Shown: positions 1 through 8,929, counted from the first letter of the stretch. The stretch: 33,979 bases of DNA from Priapulus caudatus (GCF_000485595.1 NW_014577074.1:53318-87296), one strand, 5' to 3'. Notes: generated by a model not told the origin, from the sequence alone. A program made the numbers and translations.

Positions 1-69
<69 letters not shown>

Positions 70-80
70 GCGCACACACC
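1..80. repeat. CA/CG dinucleotide microsatellite
   Basis: The window opens inside a CA run that switches at about base 54 to a short pure CG run and then back to CA. Alternating purine-pyrimidine DNA of this kind is prone to the left-handed Z form. The true left edge lies outside the window. Confidence 0.95.
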
Positions 81-487
81 AGCTATCATTTGCGATTGAG
101 CTTCGTTCCCAGTTGTGCGCGATGGTGTCACCTCTCCGTCGAAATGTATCGCGATTAATTGACATATAGCTGTTGCGAGCGCGACCGGTATGGGCGTGAT
201 TGTTACGTCTACACATAGGCGTGTTCGCACGCATTGATGTTGACATGATAATGCCTGTCAAACAGGCGGGGGACCGTTAACCAAACCCTTGCTTGCTTAC
301 CATCGACATCGGTTTATGAACGTACGCGAACACTGCAAAGTGCGTATGTATAGCCACGGCTTTGCGACTTTACGACGCTGTCGTGAAGAAGGATCGGATA
401 AGAAATGTAAACTGTTGCGCGGGCTCTTTTGTTGTGTCTAAAAATACAGTTGTCCAGACGCATACATTTATTTGTTTATTATTTATA
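81..487. other. Unannotated spacer
   Basis: Mixed-composition sequence between two microsatellites. I see no coding frame with sensible composition, no RNA gene and no repeat. Confidence 0.6.
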
Positions 488-489
488 GC

Positions 490-524
<35 letters not shown>

Positions 525-686
525 AAGCATGTGTGTACATGTGTGTGTGCGTGTGTGTGTGTGTGCGTGTGTGTGTGCGTGTGTTTGTGCGTGTGTGTGT
601 GTGCGCGCGCGTGTGTGTGTGCGTGCGTGCGCGCGTGCATGTGTGTGTGTGCGTGTGTGTGCGCGCGTGCGTGTGTGTGTGTGTGT
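488..686. repeat. Compound AT then GT/GC microsatellite
   Basis: A pure AT run (about 490-516) passes into an imperfect GT tract with GC interruptions that ends near 686. The Cys-Val and His-Thr open frames on the two strands here come only from this repeat and should not be taken as genes. Confidence 0.95.
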
Positions 687-2038
687 AAACGTGGGCTCCT
701 GCTGGCCGATAGAGTGTCGTTTTCATCAACAGACGATCATCCCGTCAGCGAAGTTCTCTACGTAAGCCTCTATAGACGTCACTCCACGCCTCGTGCGCAG
801 AGAGAAGATGCGGAGGCTGCGAGAACGTGCACGGGACAGATGCAGCGAATGCATATTTGTTTACGCTCGGTGCGAGATGACAGCGCGGGCGGCGATGGAA
901 GCAGGCAACCCGACGCTGATGCCGGGCCGAGGGCGCGCGCGAGAGATGTTTTTGCGTTTCAGCGAGACATCTGCGCCTGTTTACGATCCTTGCAGATGAT
1001 CCTCGCTTTCCATCGGACACATTCGCCCCGCGCTGAACACGTGCCGATGCACTCACTAGGCCGAGGTTAGCGCAGCCGACGGCGCGAGCGGCGGCGATAA
1101 ATGTTTGATTACTCACGTAGGAAACACGTCGGCGCATTCTATACGCGCGCGCTCGCGAGGCGTCGTACGTGCAGATTAAGGACTCGACATCCTTCAGTAG
1201 TGAAGAGCTCGAGGTATCGGCACGTAATGGCTTCCGTGCCTCTGGGAACCTTTGAGACAGGAACTGAAGATGGATCGCAACGTTATCTTACCCCCACGAC
1301 GGTCAATCGCGCCATCGTTCGGCGGATGCTGCAATAATTATCTCTCTCCTCTCGATTTTAACATCCTGATTAAACAACATCTGCAGGCATTAACGCACAT
1401 CTGCGTGCACTTAATTGGACTAACGTGTCCTGATGTGGCTTCATCGGGATGAGCTGATGTTGCACTGCGTTGCATTTTGCAAATGACTTTTGCTCTGTTA
1501 GAGCTCCCGAACGTAAAATAAACTAAAAAAATGCCAAAAATTATTTTCCCGTAAAATGCTTGTTGCGCATTCATTACCGTCGTCGAAGCACGAGATGGAA
1601 TAGCATATAGGATATGACAGCATAGACTGGACCTTGGCATTGTCGCGACAAATTTCCGTTGCACACGCCAAACGAACTAGTTACCAGTCTAGGTGTAACG
1701 GACAGCGACTCAACACCATTCGGCAGCAGCACTCGAATTCGCTCTTGCGCTTTTATTGCACGTTTAGTAGGCATCTGACTAAACAAAAATGCTAAATCGA
1801 ATTTGAAAATCTTTACGCGCCAGGCGTCTGCGCGCACGCGGCCATTTGATCCGGTGATACAGCAGCAGCTTCACCGCCGGAGCACACTAATGGAGAGAGC
1901 TGCGTTATCCCATCGTTCACCCGTACACACGGGTAGATTCAGGATGCGCGTGGGCATGGCTTCCGCACAGTCGGGACAAGTTGGCTAGTTCGTTAGAAAA
2001 GGAGGTCGCTGTACAGGACGCTCATATGAACACACGAG
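687..2038. other. Unannotated spacer
   Basis: About 1.35 kb of mixed sequence, GC-rich from 780 to 1200 and AT-richer from 1330 to 1800. The open frames are short, on both strands, overlap one another and have no recognisable domain. I see no RNA gene or transposon end. Confidence 0.55.
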
Positions 2039-2305
2039 TAGAGACTGCGAGAGAGGGGGAGAAGTTGAGAACGAGCGAGAGAGAGAGAGAAAGAGAGGGT
2101 GAGAGAGATGATGATGGAGAAAGAATAGAGATATAGATAGAGAGCGAAAGGGGAAAGGAAAAACAGATAAGAGACGATGAGAGGGACGAGAGAGAGGAAG
2201 AAGAGAGCGTGCGAATGGCGAGAGAAAGAGCGAGACAGAGAGAAAGGAAGAGAGCGAGAGGCGAGATAAGCGAGAGATAGGAGGGAGGGATGAGGGATAG
2301 ACCTC
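2039..2305 (+). repeat. Purine-rich GA tract
   Basis: The + strand is nearly all G and A for about 260 bases, with GAGAGA runs and few pyrimidine interruptions. Long purine-pyrimidine tracts with mirror symmetry can form triplex (H-DNA). The minus-strand Ser/Leu frames are translations of this tract. Confidence 0.9.
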
Positions 2306-2559
2306 CAAACCTCTCCCGATTCTAGATCGCTACTATAGTACGGCGTGTGCATGTATTCGCAGGAGTGCGCGGACAGCAGCAGGAGCAAAAGCGGATGCAT
2401 TCATTCGTTTATAGCTGGCTGTAAGGCAGGATGGTAAAACAACCGAAGCATCAGCTGTCGCTTGCACTGCTTGCTTGTGGATGCTCTTCCTTCACATGAA
2501 AACACGCGAAGCTCTCCGCTTTCAGGAAACAATGCGGTTGTTGTGTCGGTTTTTACCAC
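2306..2559. other. Unannotated spacer
   Basis: Unique-looking sequence between the purine tract and a minisatellite. Nothing recognised. Confidence 0.5.
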
Positions 2560-3240
2560 CAAACATCAGTACGTTTAACGATGGATGCATGTACAGCTAT
2601 GCTGTGAATGCAAACATTGTGCTTAACGATAAGTAAGTAAACAGTTATGCTGTAAATTTAGACAGAACGGTTAAAGATGGACACAGTTATGTTGTGAAAA
2701 TGGGCTGAACGCTGAAAAGTGGCCGTGAATGTACGTAGACAGTATGTTTAACGATAGGCACAATTATGCTGTTAAAGTTAGACAGTACGTTTAACGATAG
2801 GCACAATTATGCTGTAAATGTTAGACAGTACATTTAATGCTGTGGAAGTAAGTATTGTGTTTAACGATAAGTACAGTACATGCTATGAATGGAAACAGTA
2901 CGTTTTAGATTAGTATGCAGATACAATACAATACTTGCAGTGATGTAGCGACAGCAGTATTTTTTTTTTAACGATACGGTAGATAGCATAATATCAGGAG
3001 TGAATAATAATAGCCATTATTATTATTGACTATTCTTATTCACTCCTGATATTATTAATAGTTGCAGCTCCGTCATAACTAATATATTACGTTTAATCAT
3101 ATGTACATTTATACAATAGAGTAAGCTAGTATATTAAGCGGTAGGTGCAGTTGGGAGTTTAAATTATTTAGTAAGTTTAACGATATATGTAATTTGGTTA
3201 TAAAATTATAAAGCAGGGTTAACGATGTTGCAAGTGTAAA
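2560..3240 (+). repeat. Degenerate minisatellite, about 45-55 bp unit
   Basis: The phrase TTTAACGATAGGCACAATTA, followed by TGCTGT and then GTTAGACAGTA, recurs. The two best copies are at about 2749-2795 and 2791-2837. Older copies are at about 2575, 2625 and 2670, and weaker ones at about 2860, 3175 and 3215. Indels and substitutions have spread the period. A foldback palindrome (2988-3055) sits within the array. Related units recur at 5850-6090. Confidence 0.8.
2988..3055. mobile_element. Short foldback (palindromic) element, candidate MITE remnant
   Basis: A 20-bp arm (2988-3007, containing ATATCAGGAGTGAATAA) is matched exactly by its reverse complement at 3036-3055. The AT-rich middle also partly pairs. 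The outer flanks are TA-rich. The arm resembles those of two other palindromes at 6300-6353 and 17766-17820, which suggests a family of very short non-autonomous insertions. No coding content. Confidence 0.6.
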
Positions 3241-3470
3241 CCTCTTAAAGAATGGGTATATATAGTTATAGTAATATGTTCAATTAGGTGCGCAAGTACC
3301 GCTACCGCTACACGACTGTTTTCACAGGAACAGGATAACGGCTCCATTATCTCAGGGTGAATGAATGTAAATAGCTTTTAAGGTTCACCCCACCCTTTGC
3401 AGAAAAATTACGTCTTTGTTCAATTATCTCAGCTTTGTCAAGCTGTCCATCAAGCGTAGCAATTAAAATA
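3241..3470. other. Unannotated spacer
   Basis: Short AT-rich stretch between the minisatellite and the first TGATTGG-type repeat copy. Nothing recognised. Confidence 0.5.
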
Positions 3471-3932
3471 TGATTGGCCTTTGTAATCAGGTCACTTTGC
3501 GCCACCTAGCGTGGAAACAGCGAACAGTGCTGTTGTGCTTATGTGTATTTTACACAGATAGGGGATTCCACAGATTCAACGTTCAGACTTCACTCGAAAC
3601 TTGCCGGCGGCATATGATGCTGATTCCCAGCAAGTTGTCGGATCTACATGTTTACGTCACTTGACAGAATGGCCATTTCCATAATGTAGAGACGTCTATA
3701 GGGCACTAACCTTGCGTGCATAATGCACTCTAGTGCCGAATATTGCCGCAAACATTGAGAAATGGGTCTTTTACAGACACGAAGTAGTGAACGAATAGCG
3801 CGGAAGGTTATTGTTGCGTAGCCCTTCTACACATCTGATTGGTTCTTGCGTCCATTTGACTTTCGCCGCCTAGAATAAATATTACACAAGCCTGATTGGT
3901 TCTTGGAGTCAGGTGACCTTGTGCCATCTAGG
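3471..3932 (+). repeat. Three spaced copies of a ~40-bp repeat
   Basis: Copies at 3471-3511, 3836-3873 and 3893-3932 share TGATTGGttcTTG, then GTCAGGTGACTTTG, then GCCACCTAG. The core TGATTGG contains an inverted CCAAT pentamer. The last two copies are 57 bases apart; the first is about 365 bases away. A related phrase, on the other strand, is at about 20540 (ACCAATCAGGTGAATGC). Confidence 0.65.
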
Positions 3933-4327
3933 GTACAGAGGTGTGCTTATCGAGCGATTTTTTACCATACCAGACTATTAAAGGGGTGGTAAAGGACCAC
4001 ACGATACCGACAAAGCAGACGCGTAATCATTCGGTTCAGTTAGTTCTGCCCGTTGCACTATTTGGGTATTGCAATATACCTTGCGCAGCAAACTACTACG
4101 TGGGCGTTGAATTTCAGTAGTGCAGCGGTATCAATCTGGTACGTATATGTCCTGATTCTGATATGCGCTGCTAATATTCATAAGTAAATTCTGAAATGCG
4201 TTCTGATTACGCAAAATCACTAATGTTACGTTTAAATTATGATGGATGGATCCACTGCTATTAATCGAAGATTAGCGTTGTTATTGTTCGTGAGATGCTC
4301 GGTGTATGGTTACGTGCCACAGTGACA
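3933..4327. other. Unannotated spacer
   Basis: AT-rich unique sequence. No coding frame, RNA gene or repeat seen. Confidence 0.5.
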
Positions 4328-4495
4328 TGTCTGCCTCCCTCTATCGTTGTCTATCTCCCTACCACTATCTCTATCTATCTCGTCCCCCATCTCTCTCGTG
4401 TGCGCTCTCGCTTTCTATCTCGTTTTGTTTCTCGCTTACTTTTGCCTGCTCGCCCTCTACCTCCCTTCCTCTTCTCCTCCACCTTGCTCTCTGTG
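4328..4495 (+). repeat. Pyrimidine-rich CT tract
   Basis: The + strand is dominated by C and T, with many CTCTCT and TATCTC groups. It is the strand-reversed counterpart of the GA tract at 2039-2305. The Ser/Leu/Pro-rich frames here come from this composition. Confidence 0.8.
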
Positions 4496-4739
4496 CATTC
4501 GGATTCAATACAGCGCTAGGTTTTCCGACACTGATTCGAGTAATGTCTTTTGCGTAAACGCGTGCGCGTGCATTTCTATGAATCTCGTCGCTACTGCTTT
4601 CAACACAGCAGTAGCAGCAGCGCGATTGCGATGCTGTGAAAAAAATTCGGCGGGCGCTTCAGTTTTTGCGCGAGGTTTATGTACTGCACGGCGACTACTG
4701 TTCGCAGAGTCGCGATCATTAGACACTCACGTGTGTTAC

Positions 4740-5345
4740 GCCAGCAACAGCAGCAGCGCAGCAGCAGCGGCAGCTGCGGCAGCAGCGGCAGCAGCGGCAG
4801 CAGCGGCAGCAGCGGCAGCAGCGGCAGCAGCGGCAGCAGCGGCGGCAGCGGCAGCGACACCAGCAACCGCAGCAGCAGCAGTAGCAGCGCAGCAGCAGCA
4901 GCAGCAGCACCAACAACAGCAGCAGTAGCAACGCCAGGGACACCAGCAACAGCAGCAGCGGCAGTAGCAGTAGTAGCAGTAGTAGCAGTAGCAGAAGCAG
5001 CAGTAGTAGTAGTAGCAGCGACAGCAGCAATAGCAGCAGTAGCAGTAGCAGCAGCAGCAGTAGCAGTAGCAGTAGCAGAAGCAGCAACAATAGCAGCAGC
5101 AGTAGCAGCAGCAGCATCAGTAGTAGTAGTAATAGTAGCAGCAGCAGCAGCATAAGTAGCAATAGCAGTAGCAGCAGCAGCGCCAGCAGTAGCAACAGTA
5201 GCAGCAGCAGCGCCAGTAGCAGCAGTAGCAGCAGTAGCAGCAGTAGCAGCAGTAGCAGCAGCAGTAGAAGCAGCAGGTGTAGCAGTAGCAACGCCAGCAA
5301 CAGCAGCAGTACCAGCTGCAGCAGAAAAGCAGCAGCAGTTGCAGC
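4740..5345 (+). repeat. GCA/CAG trinucleotide repeat, ~600 bp
   Basis: A long trinucleotide tract. From about 4760 to 4855 it is a regular 9-bp repeat of CAGCAGCGG. It then becomes a mixture of CAG, CAA and TAG triplets to about 5345. Frames read as Gln, Ser or Ala runs on + and as Leu runs on -. TAG triplets stop the Gln frame many times, so a polyglutamine protein is not supported across the whole tract. The non-repeat sequence on either side gives no recognisable domain. Confidence 0.9.
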
Positions 5346-5849
5346 AGAAAATTGTTGTTATTTTGAGGACATGTTTAGTGAAGCGATCCGAGTTCTATCC
5401 TTGTATGCATGTTTTAGATATAGGATCTGAATAAAATCGGGGCTACCACCCTGACCTCCTGACCCACCAAAACACATCCTGGCTTATTACGTACTGCTTT
5501 CGCTCCTATTATAAAATTCCTGAATAGCATCTTGAAAATTATCAATTAATGCCTTCACAATTCATTAGAGTAGCTTCTACAGCACTCATTTTTCATGATT
5601 GAATGATAACAACGACGCAGCCCTAATAAGTCTACAGCTTTAATGAATTCCCTGGATACTTCAATACCATTCTCCTTTCCAACTTTCCATTTACCCTATC
5701 CAACAATATCCACAACTATTTTGTTCGTGGCTTCAAAAATAATTACAATGGGGAAGGCGAGTACGGTTACATATCGACCGTTCGACATGTACCGACCGCA
5801 TAGACATGTACGACATGTATCGACCGTTCGACAACAGGTATACAAATAG
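5346..5849. other. Unannotated spacer with a 46-bp direct repeat
   Basis: Mostly unique AT-rich sequence. The phrase ATCGACCGTTCGACA occurs at 5773-5787 and again at 5819-5833, with further GACATGTA copies between them, so a small tandem duplication is present. No gene is recognised. Confidence 0.55.
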
Positions 5850-6090
5850 GCCTACGCAGTAAAATCAGACATTAATCTTAGCGATATGTAGAGTTACGTG
5901 TTAAAATAAGATATTAACGTTAGTTATATAGTTATGTTATGATACATATTATGTCAGACATTACTTTTGACGATAGGTAGATATTAGTGGTGAAAACAGT
6001 CACAGCGGTAGCTACACTCGTGCGGTGCAACCAGGCTGTGCAAAGACGTTACCATTAGATATACAGTTATGCGTTAAAACAAGACGCACG
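5850..6090 (+). repeat. Degenerate minisatellite related to the 2560-3240 array
   Basis: Recurring pieces are GACATTA, then CGATAGGTAG or CGATATGTAG, then AGTTATG and GTTAAAATAAGA. These are at about 5865, 5900, 5955 and 6055. Word content and order match the array at 2560-3240 (TTTAACGATAGG, CAGTTATGCTGT, TTAGACAGTA), so both blocks probably descend from one unit. Heavily diverged. Confidence 0.55.
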
Positions 6091-6299
6091 CGGCGCACTT
6101 ATAAACGAGTGCGTACGTAGTTCGCGCCCACATTGAAACGACAGCGCTGGCATTAAGCATTCATGAGGCGTGTTTAGTTTTCGTGATTACCCGTGCTTCT
6201 AAGCTTGACAGACCTGTCAATTACGATGCGGTAGCCACACCGAGCTGCTCCCGTTTCGCTATTATTTACTAGTTACGAGCCGTTCTCTGGCACGCCGGT
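6091..6299. other. Unannotated spacer
   Basis: Unique sequence of mixed composition. Nothing recognised. Confidence 0.5.
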
Positions 6300-6353
6300 G
6301 ATATCATCAAGAGCTAATAAATATTATAAATATTATTAGCTCTTGATATCATC
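6300..6353. mobile_element. Short foldback element, second member
   Basis: Left arm GATATCATCAAGAGCTAATA (6300-6319) pairs with the right arm TATTAGCTCTTGATATCATC (about 6334-6353), differing only in the order of ATC/ATG at the outer end. The loop is AT-rich. The arm core TATCAAGAGC followed by ATAA is similar to TATCAGGAG at 2988 and 17766. Confidence 0.55.
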
Positions 6354-6548
6354 TATCGTTGATGACACAACTCGCTGGTTAGCATATTTGAACTCGTTGA
6401 CTGCTTCTGTGGGCGTGTCTACGCTTAGTTGCGATTAATCAGATGGTATTAGCTAGAGACGGTAAATGCTCGACAGTACGTGGAAGCAAATGGGTAATAG
6501 TAACGCTCACTCTCACTCATGTACGTACGCATCTAATGCACACGCAAG

Positions 6549-6557
6549 AACAGTGAC
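6549..6557 (+). repeat. Target site duplication, left copy
   Basis: AACAGTGAC directly outside the left end of the foldback transposon. It is repeated without mismatch at 6807-6815 directly outside the right end. Confidence 0.8.
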
Positions 6558-6806
6558 GCTGAAGGGGTCGTTGTCGTATCAGGTAATACATATATGTACC
6601 CGAGGTACATATATGTATACACAAAGTGTACCAGACTTATACCAGAAGTGTACCCTAACCCTCACCCTAACCCTAACCCTAACCATAACCATAACCATAA
6701 CCCTAAACACAGGGTACATATATGCTGAGAAGATACAGGTCTGGTATACATATACGTACCTCGGGTACATATATGTAGTACCTGATACGACAACGACCCT
6801 TTCAGC
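6558..6806. mobile_element. 249-bp foldback transposon, Mutator-like by its 9-bp target duplication
   Basis: The ends are inverted repeats of 63 bp (6558-6620 and 6744-6806) that differ at three positions. They begin GCTGAAGGGG on the left and end CCCTTTCAGC on the right. AACAGTGAC flanks both sides as a 9-bp direct repeat, which is the usual duplication length for Mutator-like elements; hAT and P elements make 8 bp. Weaker pairing continues inward, so the whole element can fold with the telomere-like repeat (6653-6706) in its loop. It codes for no transposase and must have been moved by an enzyme made elsewhere. The low arm divergence suggests a fairly recent insertion. The superfamily is inferred from duplication and arm length only. 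Confidence 0.8.
6653..6706 (-). repeat. Interstitial telomere-like repeat (TTAGGG type)
   Basis: The + strand reads CCCTAA-type hexamers: CCCTAACCCTCACCCTAACC, then more CCCTAA, then three CCATAA variants, then CCCTAA. The G-rich strand is the minus strand. TTAGGG is the common telomere hexamer of many animals. The block sits exactly between the arms of the foldback transposon. Confidence 0.9.
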
Positions 6807-6815
6807 AACAGTGAC
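6807..6815 (+). repeat. Target site duplication, right copy
   Basis: AACAGTGAC, identical to 6549-6557, directly outside the right inverted end of the foldback transposon. Confidence 0.8.
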
Positions 6816-6906
6816 AGTGTATGTTTTAAAACGCTATGTCGCTTTTCGACGTGCAATTCTTTTAAATTTAGATATGTTGCTATTACACACACAAGACCGC
6901 ATTAGT

Positions 6907-7105
6907 CAACGTATGAGGAACTCTTACATATATTAAATAGTGAGTGATGTACCTGAACCAAAAATACATCACGTATTCGGGCAGAACCGCTTACACAGCA
7001 CAGGCTGGTAGAACATGTATGTCATTTTTCGGAATACGAGGAGCCCTTACATCACGCGTATAGTGACATGCTCAAACAAAAGGTGTATGTCGTGTTCGTC
7101 AGAGG
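6907..7105 (+). repeat. Diverged ~122-bp tandem duplication
   Basis: Sequence from about 6907 (ACGTATGAGGAACTCTTACA, later ACCAAAAATACATCACGTAT) is matched with many substitutions from about 7030 (ATACGAGGAGCCCTTACATC, later CAAAAGGTGTATGTCGTGTT). Two copies, the second incomplete. Confidence 0.6.
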
Positions 7106-7197
7106 GGGCTGCAGACTATCCATGCACTTCGCCAGCAACTCGCAGGCGATAAATTCCCCCCTACTAAAGTCAGTCCGTTTTACGCATAGATACCGTG

Positions 7198-7685
7198 ATT
7201 ATAGACGCGCGTTCGCTGCAAGGTTACGTGATCGACGCTAATGATGCGCCATCTTTGTTTTTCGCTTCGTTCCAGTATGCGATCAACTACCACGCGATAG
7301 ATTTAACTACGAAATCCCTTCTATTTCACGCGTAAATAATAATAAATATTATTTGTATTGTTAATTTTAAGCGTAACAGTAACGATTACAGACCACTAGA
7401 CCACACTCAACAACGCGGTCGGAGAGACGTGCGCCGCTAGATGGGGTGATCGATGCTCATGCTGCATCATTATTGTTTTTTTCTTCGTTCTAGTATGCGA
7501 GCAACTTCCATCAATTTATTTACCTAAGATATTCCGTCTCTTTTTTCACATGAATAATTTTCTTATTATTACTATGATTATCATGATTATTATTATTGTT
7601 ACGCGTAACAATAACGCCTACAGACTACTGGTCTTTACGTAACAACGTGATCGGAAAGAGAGACGCAAGCACGCCGCCAGATGGA
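7198..7685 (+). repeat. Diverged ~220-240-bp tandem duplication upstream of the gene
   Basis: Two successive copies share TTCGTTCCAGTATGCGATCAAC (7268; TTCGTTCTAGTATGCGAGCAAC at 7486), then an AT-rich middle, then CAGACCACTAG/CAGACTACTGG, a CGATCGGAgAGAGACG-like stretch and GCCGCTAGATGG/GCCGCCAGATGG (ends near 7444 and 7684). The spacing is about 218 at the left anchor and 240 at the right. Each copy also contains an AGTATG, recalling the AG plus start codon of the shorter repeat downstream. Confidence 0.65.
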
Positions 7686-7720
7686 TTACCTTTATTTTAC
7701 TCGTTTTTTTAATCTACGTT

Positions 7721-8043
7721 CATGTTCGTTCGTTTATCTTCGGCTAAACATCAAGCTCCGTTATTTTTTTTATCTTTGCAGTATGACCGAAATGATCGCA
7801 ATTCGTGTATCCTTGTCTCAACTTTGCCATTTTTCCTTTTTTGCAGTATGACCGAAATGTTCGCAATTCGTGTATCTTTGTCTCAACTCTGCCGTTTTTC
7901 CTTTTTTACAGTATGACCGAAATGTTCGCAATTCGTGTATCCTTGTCTCAATTCTGTTATTGTTCCTGTTTGCAGTATGACCGAGGTGTTCGCAATTCGT
8001 TTATCTTTGTCTTAACTCTATTATTTTTCCTCGTGTTTGCAGT
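7721..8043 (+). repeat. Tandem ~65-bp repeat carrying splice acceptor plus start codon
   Basis: Units end in a pyrimidine tract and CAG followed by TATG. ATGs lie at 7783, 7848, 7913 and 7977, with the gene's own ATG at 8044, so spacings are 65, 65, 64 and 67. After each ATG the units read ACCGAAATGTTCGCAATTCG, close to the gene's GCCGAGATGTTCGCGATGAT. A partial sixth unit begins near 7721. The repeat therefore copies the intron end (or leader acceptor) together with the first codons of the gene. It should create up to five alternative acceptors and several short upstream reading frames. Confidence 0.85.
8027..8042 (+). promoter_or_regulatory. Probable 3' splice acceptor (or trans-splice site) of the gene
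   Basis: A pyrimidine-rich stretch ending TTTGCAG at 8036-8042 lies one base before the start codon at 8044. This matches a standard eukaryotic acceptor. It implies either an intron in the 5' leader or addition of a spliced leader; I cannot identify the upstream donor. The four similar sites at 7781, 7846, 7911 and 7975 compete with it. Confidence 0.6.
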
Positions 8044-8652
8044 ATGGCCGAGATGTTCGCGATGATGTACGTCGGCGACGAGGACGACGACGTGCCGATG
8101 AAGCCGCTGCCGGAGCCGCCCAAGGCCGAGGTGAATGGCGGCCGCGTGCTACATCTGTCCTGCGGTGCGCTGCTCGTCGGCTTCACGTGCATCTGCCTCG
8201 AGGTCGTCAAGAACATCTATGACGTCAGCTTCTTCCACAAGGACAGCAACGTCTACTTGACTATAATGGTGCCGCTGACGGGCGTCGTCGGCGTCATCGC
8301 ATCGCGCAAGATGCGCAAGTGGGTCTACGTGCTACTGCTCTACACGATCATACCGACAGCGATCACCTGCTTCATACTGCTCGTGCGCAACGCGTTCATC
8401 GTCTACTACCTGTCGCACGACGGCGCCGAGTTCCAAAGCAGCGGTACGAACGTCGACGGCATGTCTGCGCCGGACTACTACGAGCAGTTTCGCACCAAGT
8501 TCAAGATCTACCACGCCGTCGCCATCGCCGCCTGCACGTGCCAATCGATAGCCGTCTTCACGATCACGTGGCTCGGCTACTACGCGTTCAAGATCTTCCA
8601 GGTCGCCTGCTCGATCTGCCGCGATAATCTTGGCACGATAGAGAACGACTAG
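8044..8652 (+). CDS. Four-span membrane protein, uncharacterised
   Basis: An intact 202-residue frame ends in TAG. The first 33 residues are cytoplasm-like: an acidic patch (GDEDDD, 11-16) and a proline-rich stretch (20-27). Four hydrophobic segments follow, at about 34-56, 69-86, 93-115 and 157-180. Basic residues (RKMRK, 88-92) sit between spans 2 and 3, which fits an inside loop. A loop of about 40 polar residues (117-155) lies between spans 3 and 4. The tail holds Cys189 and Cys192 and ends acidic. There is no signal peptide and no CCG motif, so it is not a classical tetraspanin. The layout and length recall MS4A/CD20-like or other small tetraspan proteins, but this is topology only. The ATG at 8044 is chosen because it follows the last acceptor; ATGs at 8053, 8062 and 8065 are in frame. 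The third codon positions favour G and C, unlike the AT-rich flanks. No polyadenylation signal is obvious nearby. Confidence 0.85.
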   Translation: MAEMFAMMYVGDEDDDVPMKPLPEPPKAEVNGGRVLHLSCGALLVGFTCICLEVVKNIYDVSFFHKDSNVYLTIMVPLTGVVGVIASRKMRKWVYVLLLYTIIPTAITCFILLVRNAFIVYYLSHDGAEFQSSGTNVDGMSAPDYYEQFRTKFKIYHAVAIAACTCQSIAVFTITWLGYYAFKIFQVACSICRDNLGTIEND

Positions 8653-8929
8653 CGGCGCGTGGCCGAGACGAGAGAGAAGGAAGACTCCGAGCGACTCCAT
8701 GTGCGCGCGTGTAAGACGTTTTTGCGCGCACGCGCGCGCATGCGCGGATGCATGGGATTTCTTCGATGCTGGCGCACTCTGGCGACAAACGTCCTCGCCG
8801 GTCAGCGGTTCTCGGTTTCGGGAACATGGCGGCCGCTGAAGGAAAACCACGAGGGGGAGCCACGAGTGAGAGCTAACGCGCACTACCGGATCGGTACCTG
8901 TAAGGTCATGTTCGACTGCATCAAGACAT
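8653..8929. other. Probable 3' flank of the gene
   Basis: GC-rich sequence after the stop codon. It is likely to include 3' untranslated sequence, but no AATAAA-type signal is seen before the CA repeat, so the transcript end cannot be placed. Overlapping frames on both strands have no recognisable product. Confidence 0.4.

Noticed and set aside
4719-5300. Poly-leucine minus-strand frame and Ala/Ser/Gln plus-strand frames
   Set aside because: All are readings of the same CAG-family repeat. The non-repeat ends carry no protein signature.
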